Assembly: GCA_947044365.1 (NCBI GenBank)
Contig: OX345636.1
Coordinates: 18,144,548-18,208,547, forward strand
Direction of reading: 5' to 3'
Origin: Petrosia ficiformis
Lineage: Eukaryota; Porifera; Demospongiae; Haplosclerida; Petrosiidae
Length of the DNA stretch: 64,000 nucleotides
The first letter of the stretch is position 1. Every line of letters begins with the position of its first letter. The notes below the pieces were generated by a model. It did no database searches and was not told the DNA's origin. It worked only from the letters and a program-made list of their open reading frames with translations. Below are positions 11,846 to 23,329 of this stretch, piece after piece. The position numbers were made by a program, and so were the translations under genes.

Positions 11846-12489
11846 AGTAATTTTATGTAGTATAGGAATATAATTCCTCATGCATACTGTTGTATAATCT
11901 CTTTTTGACAGTCAGATTAGATGATTTTAAAACTTCATTACTGTATTTGAATTCTTTTAAATTTCAATTTATGATTTTCAAGTAGTTTACATAACATACA
12001 GGTGTCAAATTGAAGGGCATACTGGACTATAATAACCACCACAAATCAATTACTTGAAAATGATCATGTTACAGAAGAATGCAATTGAGTACCAATTAAA
12101 GATGAAATCTTTTGATTTCTTTAATTTTCATCAGTTCCTGAAACACACTTTGAGTGTTTTTAGTCAGTATAGGTCTCAGCCTAGATATGAAATTGTATAA
12201 TTAACATTGCAAAATTAGCTCTGATGCAGGGGGGCTGAAGACCATATGTTGGGGTACATGCAAGGATGCGTAGGCATGCTCCCATGCCCTGTGGCCCCTT
12301 AGGGGGGTCTGCAGGCATGAGAAAAATGTGAAATTTGGATTATCTGAGATTGCATCTCTGGTGCAATCTGAGAGCTAAAATCAGTAATGTATAATAATTA
12401 TTATAATTATGTAGTACACTGGACCTTTAAATCATTGTGATTGTATGTGGTCTGCTGATAAATTATACACTTATTGTTGAAAGCATTAT

Positions 12490-12652
12490 GAAGGTAACCT
12501 AAATGAAGATAGAGTTCTTTATCAATCACTGAAGGAAGAAGTTCATAATGAAGAACAAAGAAGCCTGTGAACCTGATATGCAGCTACATTTGTCATTGAT
12601 CATTATCCAAACTGTAAGTATAACCAGGATCGCAAAAACATGCAAGCCAGTG
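12490..12652 (+). pseudogene. Relic of an NHR exon
   Basis: The sequence follows the 3' half of the NHR exon of copies 2 and 3: aatcactgaaggaagaag matches their atcactgaaggaggag, then after a deletion of about 30 bases the text runs tgtcattgatcattat..aaactgtaagta..accaggatc..aaaa..tgcaa, which matches ttgttgatcattatggaaac and accaggatca with small indels. The frame is lost. It shows that a further NHR-kinase copy once lay between copies 2 and 3. No kinase relic was found directly after it. Confidence 0.65.
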
Positions 12653-13456
12653 AAAAATACATTTATAACTATATCAGACCTGGTCTATTTATGAAGTGAC
12701 TCACAGTGAATCTCAATAATTACTACATTATTTTTGGAGGTAGGAATTCAAAGTAGTTGTTCACCAAAAAGATTGGTTGACGTTTTATAGTCAATTTCCT
12801 ACGAATTTTATTGAACACTTCAGTCGTACAACGCCCACCAACCATAGTTGATAATAATTATTATGTGCTATAATTACATATAGTAAATATATATAATTTT
12901 TATAATTATATATATAATTATTTTATACAATTATAATAATCACATAATTATTATAGCTAATTAGATATTATAATTATATATATAGAATGGTTTGATATTC
13001 AACATTATTCTGCACGTAATGATGAAAATTCCTGTGGCAGTTAAGTTTTGAAATTTGTACAAACAGTCTTTGTTACACAAATGAGAACTGCATGAAATTT
13101 ACAAAAAACTGTGGTCGTGTAGAGTATTTTTAAGACTGCTGTATGTCTTACTAGCAGCAAAAGCAGACTTTACTGTTGCTATATTCGTGTTAAATTATCT
13201 TCATGGCAGTAATGATCATTATATATTGCATTCCTTGTTTGATAACCTCTCAGAAACCTATTTCTGATTAGCTTTTGAAGACATATTCTTGCTACTAAGA
13301 TCGTTTTGATGCTTAAAGTCAAAGTTTTTCCCCGGTTTCTTCTAGTTCACTTCCTAAAGCAGAAGCGAGTGTAATTCATCGCGTTGTTTAAAAGGCCAAA
13401 CTAAACATAAACGAAGAGGATATACAGGGGCTGGCTACGCAAGACTAATCTACTGT

Positions 13457-13639
13457 CGTTTCCAGTAATCTTGCAACTGCGCTCTCAAACCGGAGATGAC
13501 GTAATTATACTTACAATATAAAAAATAGTAAACATCACAGCAAACACCACATGATGAGAGTAAATTGATTGGCTAAATGTTATACCACACCCATTCCCGC
13601 TTTGACATTTTTTGTTGCAAGATTGATGCAAATGACAGT
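13457..13639. repeat. Inverted copy of the 6199-6373 segment
   Basis: Read on the reverse strand this matches 6199-6373 closely, including caatcttgcaacaaaaaatg, gcgggaatgggtgtggtata and attacgtcatctccggtttg. It ends 64 bases before the ATG of kinase copy 3, so it makes up that gene's proximal upstream region. The matching segment at 6199-6373 lies inside a piggyBac-type element, so this is probably transposon-derived DNA. Confidence 0.7.
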
Positions 13640-13703
13640 ACGACTGGCCAACCGTGACTACAGAGCCACACCTGCGAAGGGGAGGTAACACTGCACTGTA
13701 ATA

Positions 13704-16700
13704 ATGGAAATGGATTTTGGATATCATCTGTAAGTTGGACTGTTTTTCCGTTTATATATATATATTATATTATATTATAACTATATTAAGTGTATTACTA
13801 TAAGAAAGAAATATATTTTCAATAAATTGATTCACAATGTAAATTATAGCCACTCCTACTTTTATCAATTGTCAAGATTACATAAAAGGAGAGTACACAT
13901 ACAGTCATTGAAATGCTTTGTGTATAGTACTACATCACAGGCATGATTCTGTGAATTATTTCACTTTGTGACATTTAAGAAACATGTCACATTACTTCAC
14001 ATGCACTCTTTTAATAGCTGTGTGCGTCGTTTGACACTCTTCTCTAATTTAATCTTGTCATTATCCTATATCTTTGTACTTGTGCTATATGTATTAATAA
14101 TGGTTGAAACTTGCATGTCAAAAGGAATGACATTCAAATGCGGAAATTACAAATTATCATGATAAAATCAAAGCAAAATTTCAAATTAAATCTTTTGCAC
14201 ATGAATGTGTACTATTATATATACTACATATAACACAGTATAATTATAATATTTGTTAATTAGTGATGTACCCATAATTGGTTTGGTAATCGATAGTCGT
14301 TATCAGCCATTATTTTGATATAACCGATATTGTAATAATAATGTCATTTCTTGTGATTATAGCATCATTAAATATAGGTTTTGAGGTTTATACATGCAAT
14401 AGAAGTACGGTGGAAACAGTTTAATTAATGAGGGCAGAGCCCAAGGTCATTAATGTTTTCAAGGTAGTTCTATTGCATGTGGAAACTAAGAATACAGTAT
14501 CGAAGCAATTTAGAATATAGTTATTACTTTGTTGGATAGAAGACATAACAAGAAAGCCACGTGGTACTCTTTTTTAGTTGCAGAAAGACAGCAAGGTGAT
14601 CAATAGCGCGAGTATTTTGCTCTCAAGAGCAACACCCACATCTCGATTAGCTCGGCTGTGTAACTTTTAGATTTCAAAAAGCTGAAGATTTTAGCTTACT
14701 TAGTTGGACAGAAGACCTTTTAAGAAAGCCATAGATACTAAAATCTATCTCAGCCGACTGCTTGTAAAAATCAACAGATCCAGCCTTATAACAAACTTTG
14801 CTTCTGTTTGTTGTGTGAAATTCCTATAGCAACATTGCAACAGGTTTACTAAATAATTATAGGTTTACTAATCAATTAAAAGGCGGTTTATTATGGGATT
14901 TAGAAACCTCAGCATTTTAATGAGCTATACGCTTTTATGATACTCGTAATTATTAAGAAAATGCTCAATTTTGCTGGTAGAATCAGAAACCAGAAGGTAG
15001 ATATAATATTGGATCGGTATCACTTATCGGTACATATCTAAAGTAGTTATCGGTTAATCGGAATATTGGTAAAATCTCTTATCAGTGCATCACTATTTTT
15101 AATACAGTATTTAATTTTTCATTTTAACTACTGAAATCCTATAGCCCCTTCATGATCAAACTATAATTCTAGATTTCAAACATGCAATCAAGTATTGAGT
15201 TTGAGATCTGAATTCTGACATTCTTTCATTCATTAGAAAACATCATTCAGAGCATATGACAATAGCAGAGAATGGATATTCGGCATTCAAAAAGAATCCT
15301 GAATCACAATATGCACATGGTGTAGTGTATAGTGACCAGTCTGTGAAAGGAGATTGTGAATTTGAAGTAGAGATAACATCGTATGGTGCATCTTGGTCAG
15401 GCAATATAAAGCTTGGTATAATGAGATGTCAAGGTCAGATATCATCTAATATACCACGTTACTCACCTGAAGCTTTGAATCACTGCATGTGGGCTGCTAC
15501 GGAATTCTATAATTACATTATTGGCGGCAATCTTGAAACATATCCATATGGGAATATTACATTGGATAGCCTAAGACAAGGTGATCGTTTAAGTCTTCAT
15601 ATCACTGAAGGAGGAGATTTGTCATTCTCAGTTAATGGTGAAGATCAAGGTGTAGCTATGCGAGGAGTCTATAAACAAGGTTGGGATGTGTACATAGTTG
15701 TTGATCATTATGGAAACTGTATAAGTACCAGGATCATAAAAGCAAGTGAGTGAAACTTGCATGTATATACATGTACTACTGCTGAAATGAAATTATTTGA
15801 TATTTTCATCAATTACCTTGGTATTTGAATGTATTCGAATGTGCCGAAACCAAAAGTGTAAATTTTATAAATAAAATGGTGCCAGAAACATTTCGTGCCT
15901 GTATATTACTGGCTCTCTAAGGTTTGTAGTGTACAGAACAGATAATAACAACACTGAGACTGTTCGTATACATGTACACCATGTATGTGAGTCAATATGA
16001 CAAGCATATAATTATAGTTATTGTAGATTAACCCCTGTTGAAAGCAAACATGTGCTATAAAAATGATGAGTTACATAAATAGGTTTGTTCATTTTAATTT
16101 TGTAGAGCTGAGAGTAGTGAATAAACATTGAATGGAGATTGCAGATGTTGAGTTTTACCAACTTCGAGTGTGCATCCACAATTATTTGGAAACATAGATG
16201 GTCCTGGCATAGTCAATGTGTAAGAGAAACTTTGGTTTAGCTCTTTTGTCTACATGGATCTGAGATTTGTATCTTTGTAGCTTTCACAATGTGACTGTGT
16301 TATGTCATAGTAATATAGACAGTAAGTCTTTCTTTCCAAGTAGTTAATATTCTCCCAAGTGACTCATATAAATTAAGCCAGCTACGGCCAAATAAACTTG
16401 CACCCTTTCTGTCAACAACCAGGCAGCAGGGGTAGGTTTGCGATTTGGGTATTATGTGATACTGTCACATCTGCACTTCCGAAGTTATTAATCTGTTCTG
16501 CTGAATATGTCTGTAATAAAGTTATCATGATACGAGTTTTTTTTGATTGAATATTGCCAAGTGTAAATTGCTATAGTGATTTATTGATATATTGCAATGC
16601 AAATATGTTGTATGTTTACAAGACATAGTTTTCAAGACGACGATAAACACACTCATATACAGCAGTGTATTCATCAATAACTTCACTAGTTTTCTTATCT

Positions 16701-19540
16701 TCTAAAATCAAATTATATCCATATCATGCTTTTGAAGACTTCTTTGGCTCTACAAGTTCGCTACCACATTTTGGTCAACCAGTCGCTATTTTACTTTCTA
16801 AACTGAACATTCATGATGGGCGGTTCGATACCAAAGTACTCAATACTTTGATACCACATCTGAAATTTTTATATCAAGTAATGTCCAAGTATCGATATCG
16901 ATACTGATACTAGTCTATCACACCTCTACTTTAATCTGACACACCCATTTAACAGATAAATTTTCATAACACTTCCACATTTTTAACTGAATTTATATAA
17001 AATTTTACGTTTATATTGATACATGTGCATTATCAAGTATCAGTATAGTACTCAATACGATTCCCAAACTACTTGGTATTGTATCAGAATGGAAATTACT
17101 GGTATCGCCCACCACTGCTGAACATGGGCAGGGTTCTTGCCAGAAAATCAATCAAGAAGGGTATTTTTCAGCTTATTAATTATTCATAAACCAACAGTTA
17201 TTTCTTAACCACATCATAATTATTGTATATTATCACAGTGTTTACTGTAAATTTGAATAGTGTGAACCCACAGCCACCTACGTACCTCCAAATAGAATAT
17301 CAATACAGTAGTAATAATACATACAGTATTTTCTAATGATGTCTTTAGCATTCAAGAAGAGTACGTTTTTTTTTCAAGAAGGGTTCTATACCCTTCAAAT
17401 ATAGCCTGACGAGGACCCTGAACATGGGCATATCATTAGTACTTTTCATATCATGATTGCACTATAATTGATCTTCAAGAGAAGAGATGTGATTATTGTA
17501 TAGTATCAGTTTTATCAATGAATTGGACTAATGTGACGGTTCACACCTTTGCAAGCTATTCTTTGCAGCTTCTGTACTCATGCATGCATCGCTGTCTCTA
17601 GAGCGGTATCAAAAGTAAAGTGTCTTTCTGATACTGAATAGTGTTGAATACTAACGTCACTAATCCCACATGTTAACTAATCTGTAAGTAAGTCATTCAG
17701 TGTGAACAAGCTGATTATAATATAGGACTCTATCAATTTCACAACAGCAGATATTTTGTGCTGTGGTTAACCAAGCAACCAAGCCGTCCACTTTCTTTTG
17801 ATGCTATGAAACACATATTCACCATACCTACCATAGATTTTGCCTTTAAACCAGAAGTAGAAATGATAGCTTTGGTTTGCTTTACTCATTCCTTTTCTTT
17901 GATCAGATAGTTCTCCAGCATAATCATAGAGTCATATCACCCACAATTTCTCAAGATAGACCTCCTACGAATCCAGAGATCTAGATGTCAAAAATCTCCA
18001 TGTTAGAATTACTGCAGCTTGTTCTGGGACATTGTATAAATTTTCAGGGTCTGTGGAGGGATTGATGAAATGTATTTGTAAAATATTGTTTAGTAAGATA
18101 AATACGAAAAATGATTAGTTTTTTAATGATTTCTCTGCTGTTTGAAACTGTATTAGAGATTTCTGTTTGGGGAGGAAGCATGTTAACCACACCCATTTAA
18201 TTAGTGCAATAATAGATTGGGTGGGTATGTGTCATGTAAAGTGAAAAGTTACGAGTGATTATATGATTTTGTGTGTCTTTTCAACTTTGTGATTGTCCTT
18301 TATCGTTTCCAAAATTTGTTTCGCAAACCATTGTAGACACTATTTGGAAGCCGTTTTGGGAAGCTTCCCCCCCCCTCATCCCAGTATGTAGAACCCTGCC
18401 TTGTTTTAATACTTATGTATATATGCAACATGTGTGTGACACAAACCTATACAAATGTACAAGGAAAAAAATGATTTTCTATAGGTATTGCGATGTAATT
18501 ATACATATCTGCCTGCGTACAGTGTTGTATAGTTTCTATTAATTCATGTTTAATTCAATTGTCTAGGTCTTGGTTCTTCTCAAGGTCATCATGCTTTAAA
18601 GATAAAAGATAAAGAAATACAACAACTAAGAGATAAAATAAAAGATTTGGAAGAAACAATGGCTGAATTTCAGAAAGCCAATGTGGCACTTACTGAGTCA
18701 AACAAATCTCTTATTCAAGCTGTTCAAAAATTACAGCTAGATAATGATCGCTATACACATGTGCTACAAACTATTCAACCGCATTGGGTGATTCGGGGTA
18801 GTGAAGTGAAAATAACTGAAGAGGTACTTGGCAAAGGAAGTTGGGGTGAAGTCAAAGTTGCTATGTTCCGTGGAACACGAGTGGCTGCTAAGTGTCTTCA
18901 TGATATCATTCTCTCTGAATATAATCTTGAATCATTTTCTCGTGAGATGGAGATTGCTGCTAGAGTTAGACATCCTAATCTTTTACAGTTTATAGGAGCT
19001 ACTAAAGAAACACCTCCAATCATTCTATCTGAAATAATGCCCACTAGCCTATACAAAGAACTTCAAAAGAATCGCTTTACACGACCTCAAATCATATGCA
19101 TCAGTCGTCATGTTGCATTAGCACTGAATTATCTTCATCTCTGGAAACCTCAACCGATAATCCATCGAGATATTAGTAGTCCTAACATACTTCTGGAAGC
19201 TGTTGGAAGTGGCCAATGGAAGGCTAAGGTATCAGATTTTGGTTCTGCTAATCTTCAACACCAGGTTAAGACAGAGGGACCTGGTAATCCGTCATATGCT
19301 GCACCTGAGTCTCGTAATCCCGATGAACATTCCCCTGCAATGGATGTATACAGTTATGGTGTTCTTCTAACAGAGATGATTATATGTCGTCCTCCGGATA
19401 ATACAACAGCAGGAAGACTACAACAGATTGAACGTATAGAATGGCCTCCTATGAAGAGTCTTGTACAACATTGCGTCAACCACAAGAGAAATGAACGATT
19501 CTCCATCAATGTAGTGTTGGAAACACTCAAAAACATATGA
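13704..19540 (+). CDS. NHR-coiled-coil-TKL kinase, copy 3 (502 aa)
   Basis: Three exons: 13704-13729 (MEMDFGYH, donor GTAAGT), 15237-15745 (NHR, donor GTGAGT) and 18567-19540 (coiled coil and kinase). Lengths 26+509+974 give 503 codons and the phases match copy 2 exactly. The NHR domain (about residues 11-172) has GVVYSDQS, WSGNIKLGIMRC, RQGDRLSL, FSVNGEDQGVA and VYIVVDHYGNC. The coiled coil is single and short (about 188-245). The kinase (about 258-502) has GKGSWGEVKVAMFRG, VAAK, HRDISSPN, a canonical DFG, PES and SYGVLLTEM, so all catalytic motifs are present; of the three copies this one is the most likely active enzyme. Both introns are large (1.5 and 2.8 kb) and carry repeats. The first exon was found by comparison with copy 2 and is short, so it is the least certain part. 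Confidence 0.82.
14261..15095. mobile_element. hAT-like element remnant in intron 1 of copy 3
   Basis: It starts tagtgatgtaccc and ends gtgcatcacta; the ends are inverted, and both are followed by gata/cgat-rich words (gtaatcgatag, ttatcggttaatcgg). The A/T-GTGATG-type end followed by CGATA words is common in hAT elements. The interior shares sequence with 10311-10590. No coding capacity. Confidence 0.5.
16815..17110. repeat. GATACC/GTATC-rich repeat remnant
   Basis: The tracts cggttcgataccaaagtact, gtatcgatatcgatactgat and actggtatcgcccaccactg resemble the subterminal parts of degenerate hAT-type elements. Ends could not be placed. The overlapping open frame at 16665-16907 is not supported as a gene. 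Confidence 0.3.
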
Positions 19541-20126
19541 ATTACATATGTAATTGATTTTTAATGATATACATTTAAAACACAACTTGAAGTAAACTTT
19601 AGTTCAATAGTGAACCACCGTATAATTATATATTTTTTTTATATTTGATGTTATTGATTGTTCAATAGACTGTGAGACAAATAAAAAGATGATTATAACT
19701 ATGCTATTACTTAAGTATGTACCGCTACAGTCACACTTTACATTATAATCATGTGATCACTAATACATATTATTAAACAGGCTTCAAAAAATCTGTACAA
19801 CTAATTATCATCAAATATCAGTGATTCTGTCTTCTGAATGTTCCAGAAATGTTGACTTACTCGAATATGAACATCTCTATTTTCCCTGTCCACTAGTTCT
19901 AAGGTCGGTAACACTACCAATGTGTGTATCATAGGTACTGTCTCATTTATATAACATCATTGCTTGAATCGACTGATGTCAAGAATTAAACAAGAAAATT
20001 TAGATCTATAACTAAAAGTGTGTCAATTATGTATAGCCACCAATACATGTAAGGATGTATCATGAATTGTAATGTGTTGGGTAGCACTAAGTAGCAATTC
20101 CAGCACATAAAAAGGGATGTTGGTAA
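19541..20126. other. Intergenic, nothing coding seen
   Basis: AT-rich 3' flank of kinase copy 3 running up to the decayed gene on the other strand. Apart from the poly(A) signal I see no element or gene here. Confidence 0.5.
19680..19685 (+). promoter_or_regulatory. Poly(A) signal AATAAA, kinase copy 3
   Basis: AATAAA 140 bases after the TGA at 19540, a usual distance for a short 3' UTR. Confidence 0.5.
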
Positions 20127-21640
20127 TCAGAAATATCGGATATATAATGGATATACCACTGAATACCAACAAAACATATCATCATAGCATGACTGAAATG
20201 CATCAAGTAATGGTTGAATAATATTGAGGTTCAACTTTTGTCTTAAAAGTGGTGACAAAAGCAGGAGCAAAGTGAGTCCTATTACAATTATAATTCCCAA
20301 GATAAGAACTGCAGCTGTCAGAATAACAAAAGGTTGGCCACGATTTACAGTTTGATGAAGGAATACATTTAAATGCTTCAAAACTAAACACAGAATCTTT
20401 TTCACAGTTTTTACATAATAATCTACATTACATTGTTCATCAGATACTTGCAACACCAAACAAGAGATCACATTAGCAGACATGCCAACCCCTGACTTAG
20501 CAATTGAGTGAGAAGCATTCAAAAAATGAGTGACAATGAATGAAAATGAGTGAGATATGGTTGGAAAACAAAATTTTTCAGAAAACACATATTGCAAAAG
20601 CTGACATGATTACAAAAAAACCTTTTTCTTTTTATTGGGGGGAGCAAAATCTTCATTTTCACAGACATCCAAGTCAGAGTCTGAGTCAGAGAGAGCATTC
20701 ATAGCCACAGAATCCATCTCAATGCCACTATAATAGACTCAGTCTGTTGACACTGGGTTAAAAATTAAAATGCGTGAGATTATTTTATGTTTGCGTGTGA
20801 GCGTGAGTGATTGCCCTTTTGCGTGTGTCTCACGCAAAATGCGTTTGAGTTGGCATGTCTGCATTGGATATCACCTGACCATTACATATATATTTATACA
20901 TTCAGATGTCCCTTGTGGTTTTAGAATGTTACCTGGTGAACAAAAAGCTTATCCTATAGGACAAGGTATTGGATTTACACTCACATAATCAGCACTTGGT
21001 ATTCCTATATATGCAAGCGAAAGTTTTAACAGAGCATAAAAAAGGTATATAACACTCCTGTGTAGAGGACAGATGTAGGTTAATTGTGCTTCAAGATTAC
21101 TTTTGGACAAGACATAATATGGTCAACAGTTACATTATCATTTCCAGCACATGGAAATGTATCACAAATGAGAAGATCTCCATACCGAAAAAAAAACAAC
21201 ATCTGATCCAAGAGTAACTCCTAGATTGTTGGTATATGTTATGTTTGCAATATAATTATTGCAATAGTTATGAAAACTCCTACATCTTCATTCAAATTAT
21301 AAATGGCTCCACCAGACAGAGCTGTAATCATATGTCCAATAAAATATACTTTTGGTTTATACACTGCCATTCCACCTACATAGGACCCAGTTTTATTATA
21401 AAGTAGAAATTTGCCATGAGATCTTTGAGATAAAGTTTTGTTCCAATATTGTGAAATTAACATTAATTTTGATAGTGCAATATTTGAGCAAGACACAATT
21501 AATGATAAAATCCCATGTGTTGTTGAATGATATTCCTTTTCATTTAAAGTATTATTTGTGAATAAACAATAACCAAAACATTTCAAGGATTGCAGAATGC
21601 ACATAGTTGTCATAAACACTGCAATAGTAGCTACTAGTCT
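20127..21640 (-). pseudogene. Decayed membrane/adhesin-like protein gene
   Basis: Read on the minus strand, several pieces in changing frames follow one another. Around 21239-21400 comes GGMAVYKPKVYF and LSGGAIYN, the GGAIY type of motif seen in beta-helix (pectin-lyase-like) surface proteins. Near 20900-20990 is a Pro/Cys stretch (NPIPCPIG then a stop). At 20127-20340 is a membrane segment (LTAAVLILGIIIVIGLTL) followed by SPLLRQKLNLNIIQPLLDAF and YSVVYPLY, like the cytoplasmic tail of large sponge and cnidarian surface proteins whose name I cannot give. Frameshifts, stops and a MITE insertion (20477-20861) break it. The direction and tail are fairly clear; the family assignment rests on memory of motif style and is weak. 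Confidence 0.4.
20477..20861. mobile_element. hAT-like MITE inside the decayed gene
   Basis: Begins CAGACATGCCAAC and ends with its inverse, gttggcatgtctg. CAG/CTG termini suit hAT. 385 bp, no transposase. Flanks cacattag and cattggat share only CATT, so the target duplication is not clean. It interrupts the minus-strand reading of 20127-21640 between the Pro/Cys part and the membrane segment. Confidence 0.65.
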
Positions 21641-22507
21641 ATTTCAAAATAGTATGTATCACTTGCATTCAAAAATACTGGCAAAGAAAGAGCCTTTAGC
21701 TTGAAATATTATAAGATCGAAATCAAGAGTTCCACTGAAGTTAAGAACACGATCATCAATTCCGATTAGATGTAAGTTAACTTTTAAATGTACATCAATG
21801 GATTTCATTATTAATTATTATTATTAGTAGTAGTAAGGAACTATTCATTCATGAGAGTGTGTTACATACACATAAACTGAAGTGTCTGTTCTGTTAAGAT
21901 ATCTTTTCCATCATTGATCTGATTCAAAAGAATCAAAACATAAGACAATGTAAAACATGGAATAGAATCCTCCTTTCCTTGTTGAACATATAATTATAGT
22001 AATATTACGATACCTGATGTTGCTTCATAGAAGATCAGCAAATCAAGATACCGAACCTTGTGATCAAAACTTCTTATTCAATGCAAGTATCTACAATAAA
22101 AGGCTAACTAGTATCTCACGGTTTTCCCTATTAATTAGATTTAGCTATAATATGCAACAAGCAATAAAAGCACTAGTACATTATTTAATAAAAGTTGTAT
22201 TGAATTGTTTTCTGCTCACCAATTGACTTGGACATGACACAATAAGTTGGACATAATAATTCATAACAATACAAAATTTTAAATTAACCCTCTAATCCAT
22301 TCACTGCAGTGATATTACGAAGTCAATTACGTATTATACCACGGCCTGTAGACAGGGAGATTTAGTGTCTAGCCACTAAATCATCTAATTGTATTTTCAC
22401 AGTTTTTACAATCAACGCTAATTGGGATAGTACTATGGTTTCTACTTGAAAACAGTGATATCAAATGTGATTTAATTGTATACTTTTGTGTTACCATGGT
22501 ATAAAAT

Positions 22508-22663
22508 ACATATTTATATATATATATATATATATATAGCCCTGTTTGGAGACAGTTATGGGCATATATATAACACCCTTGAGATAATTGTCTCGGGCTA
22601 CGCCCTCAACCAATTATCTCGCGGGTGTTATAGGCCCATAACTGCCTCCAACCAGGGCTATAT
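22508..22663. repeat. (TA)n-bounded long palindrome
   Basis: After a (TA) run, tatagccctgtttggagaca and gttatgggc pair with the complement at 22632-22663 (gcccataactgcctccaacc and agggctata). Inner arms aacacccttgagataattg also pair. The tip is tctcgggctacgccctcaac, GC-rich. Arms are about 60 bp. The same tip motif (gggcgtagcccgag) is at 59077-59091. Confidence 0.75.
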
Positions 22664-22817
22664 CCTATACTTATCACATAGCTATGTACATTCTGCATAA
22701 TTATTATGATTATAATGACAAGCAAACCCAACCCAAAACTGAAAACACAGTTATATGTAATACACCTAACTTAATTAAAGACGACTGTTTTGGGTGGGAG
22801 TCTACTGAAAGTGATTA

Positions 22818-22905
22818 GACATGAATAGTGGATGGTATCTATCTATTCTCTTCGAGTATAAATTAAATTGAATTGTTCTCTCGTGAGATGGAGACTGGTA
22901 CAAGA
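22818..22905 (+). pseudogene. Short relic of the kinase exon
   Basis: ttgaattgttctctcgtgag and atggagactggtacaagag match the kinase exons (ttgaattattttctcgtgag, atggagattgctgctagag) at about 80% over 39 bases; upstream acatgaatagtgg..atggtatct..ttctct can be laid on the same exon with indels. It corresponds to the ELFSREMEIAAR part. It lies 3.3 kb beyond copy 3 and would be the remains of a further array member. Confidence 0.5.
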
Positions 22906-23329
22906 GCACTATATATAGATATTAATTTGGTTTTATAATTGGACCTGAATGGGGTTTCTATATAGTCAGATTAGTGTACATTGTCTTAGATTTTTTTGGG
23001 GTACTAATTTTCGAAACTGTATTTGGCATTCTTATCTTCTCTGCTAAGGTGAACATTTGATCAAATCTGTTAATCAAGTAATTCTACCTCGTACATATAT
23101 AGCCCATAATTATAATTGTAGTAAGATCAATATTATTAATTGTGCAGAAACAATATTAATGAACTTATAAAATATGAATTAACACAGTATATTAGTACAT
23201 ACAGTATTCATATTCATATTCATTATAATTATCATCAAGGTATAATTACAAAATCTAATATTTGAGAAGCCACATTTTCAAATACATGGGCCTCCTGTGA
23301 CAAGATTCAGTATTATACACTACTAACAT

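Larger units (their letters stand above)
11846..13703. other. Spacer between kinase copies 2 and 3
   Basis: No intact gene. It holds an NHR exon relic (12490-12652), a very AT-rich palindromic tract near 12845-12990, and the copy of the 6199-6373 repeat at 13457-13639. Confidence 0.6.
21641..23329. other. Intergenic, repeats and a kinase relic
   Basis: No intact gene. Contains a (TA)n palindrome (22508-22663) and a short kinase relic (22818-22905). The rest is AT-rich and unremarkable; 23107-23329 should hold the 3' UTR of the LRR-Ig gene on the minus strand. Confidence 0.5.

Noticed and set aside
16665..16907. 80-codon frame in intron 2 of kinase copy 3
   Set aside because: Ends in GTATCGATAC repeat sequence and has no recognisable motif; more likely part of a transposon remnant.
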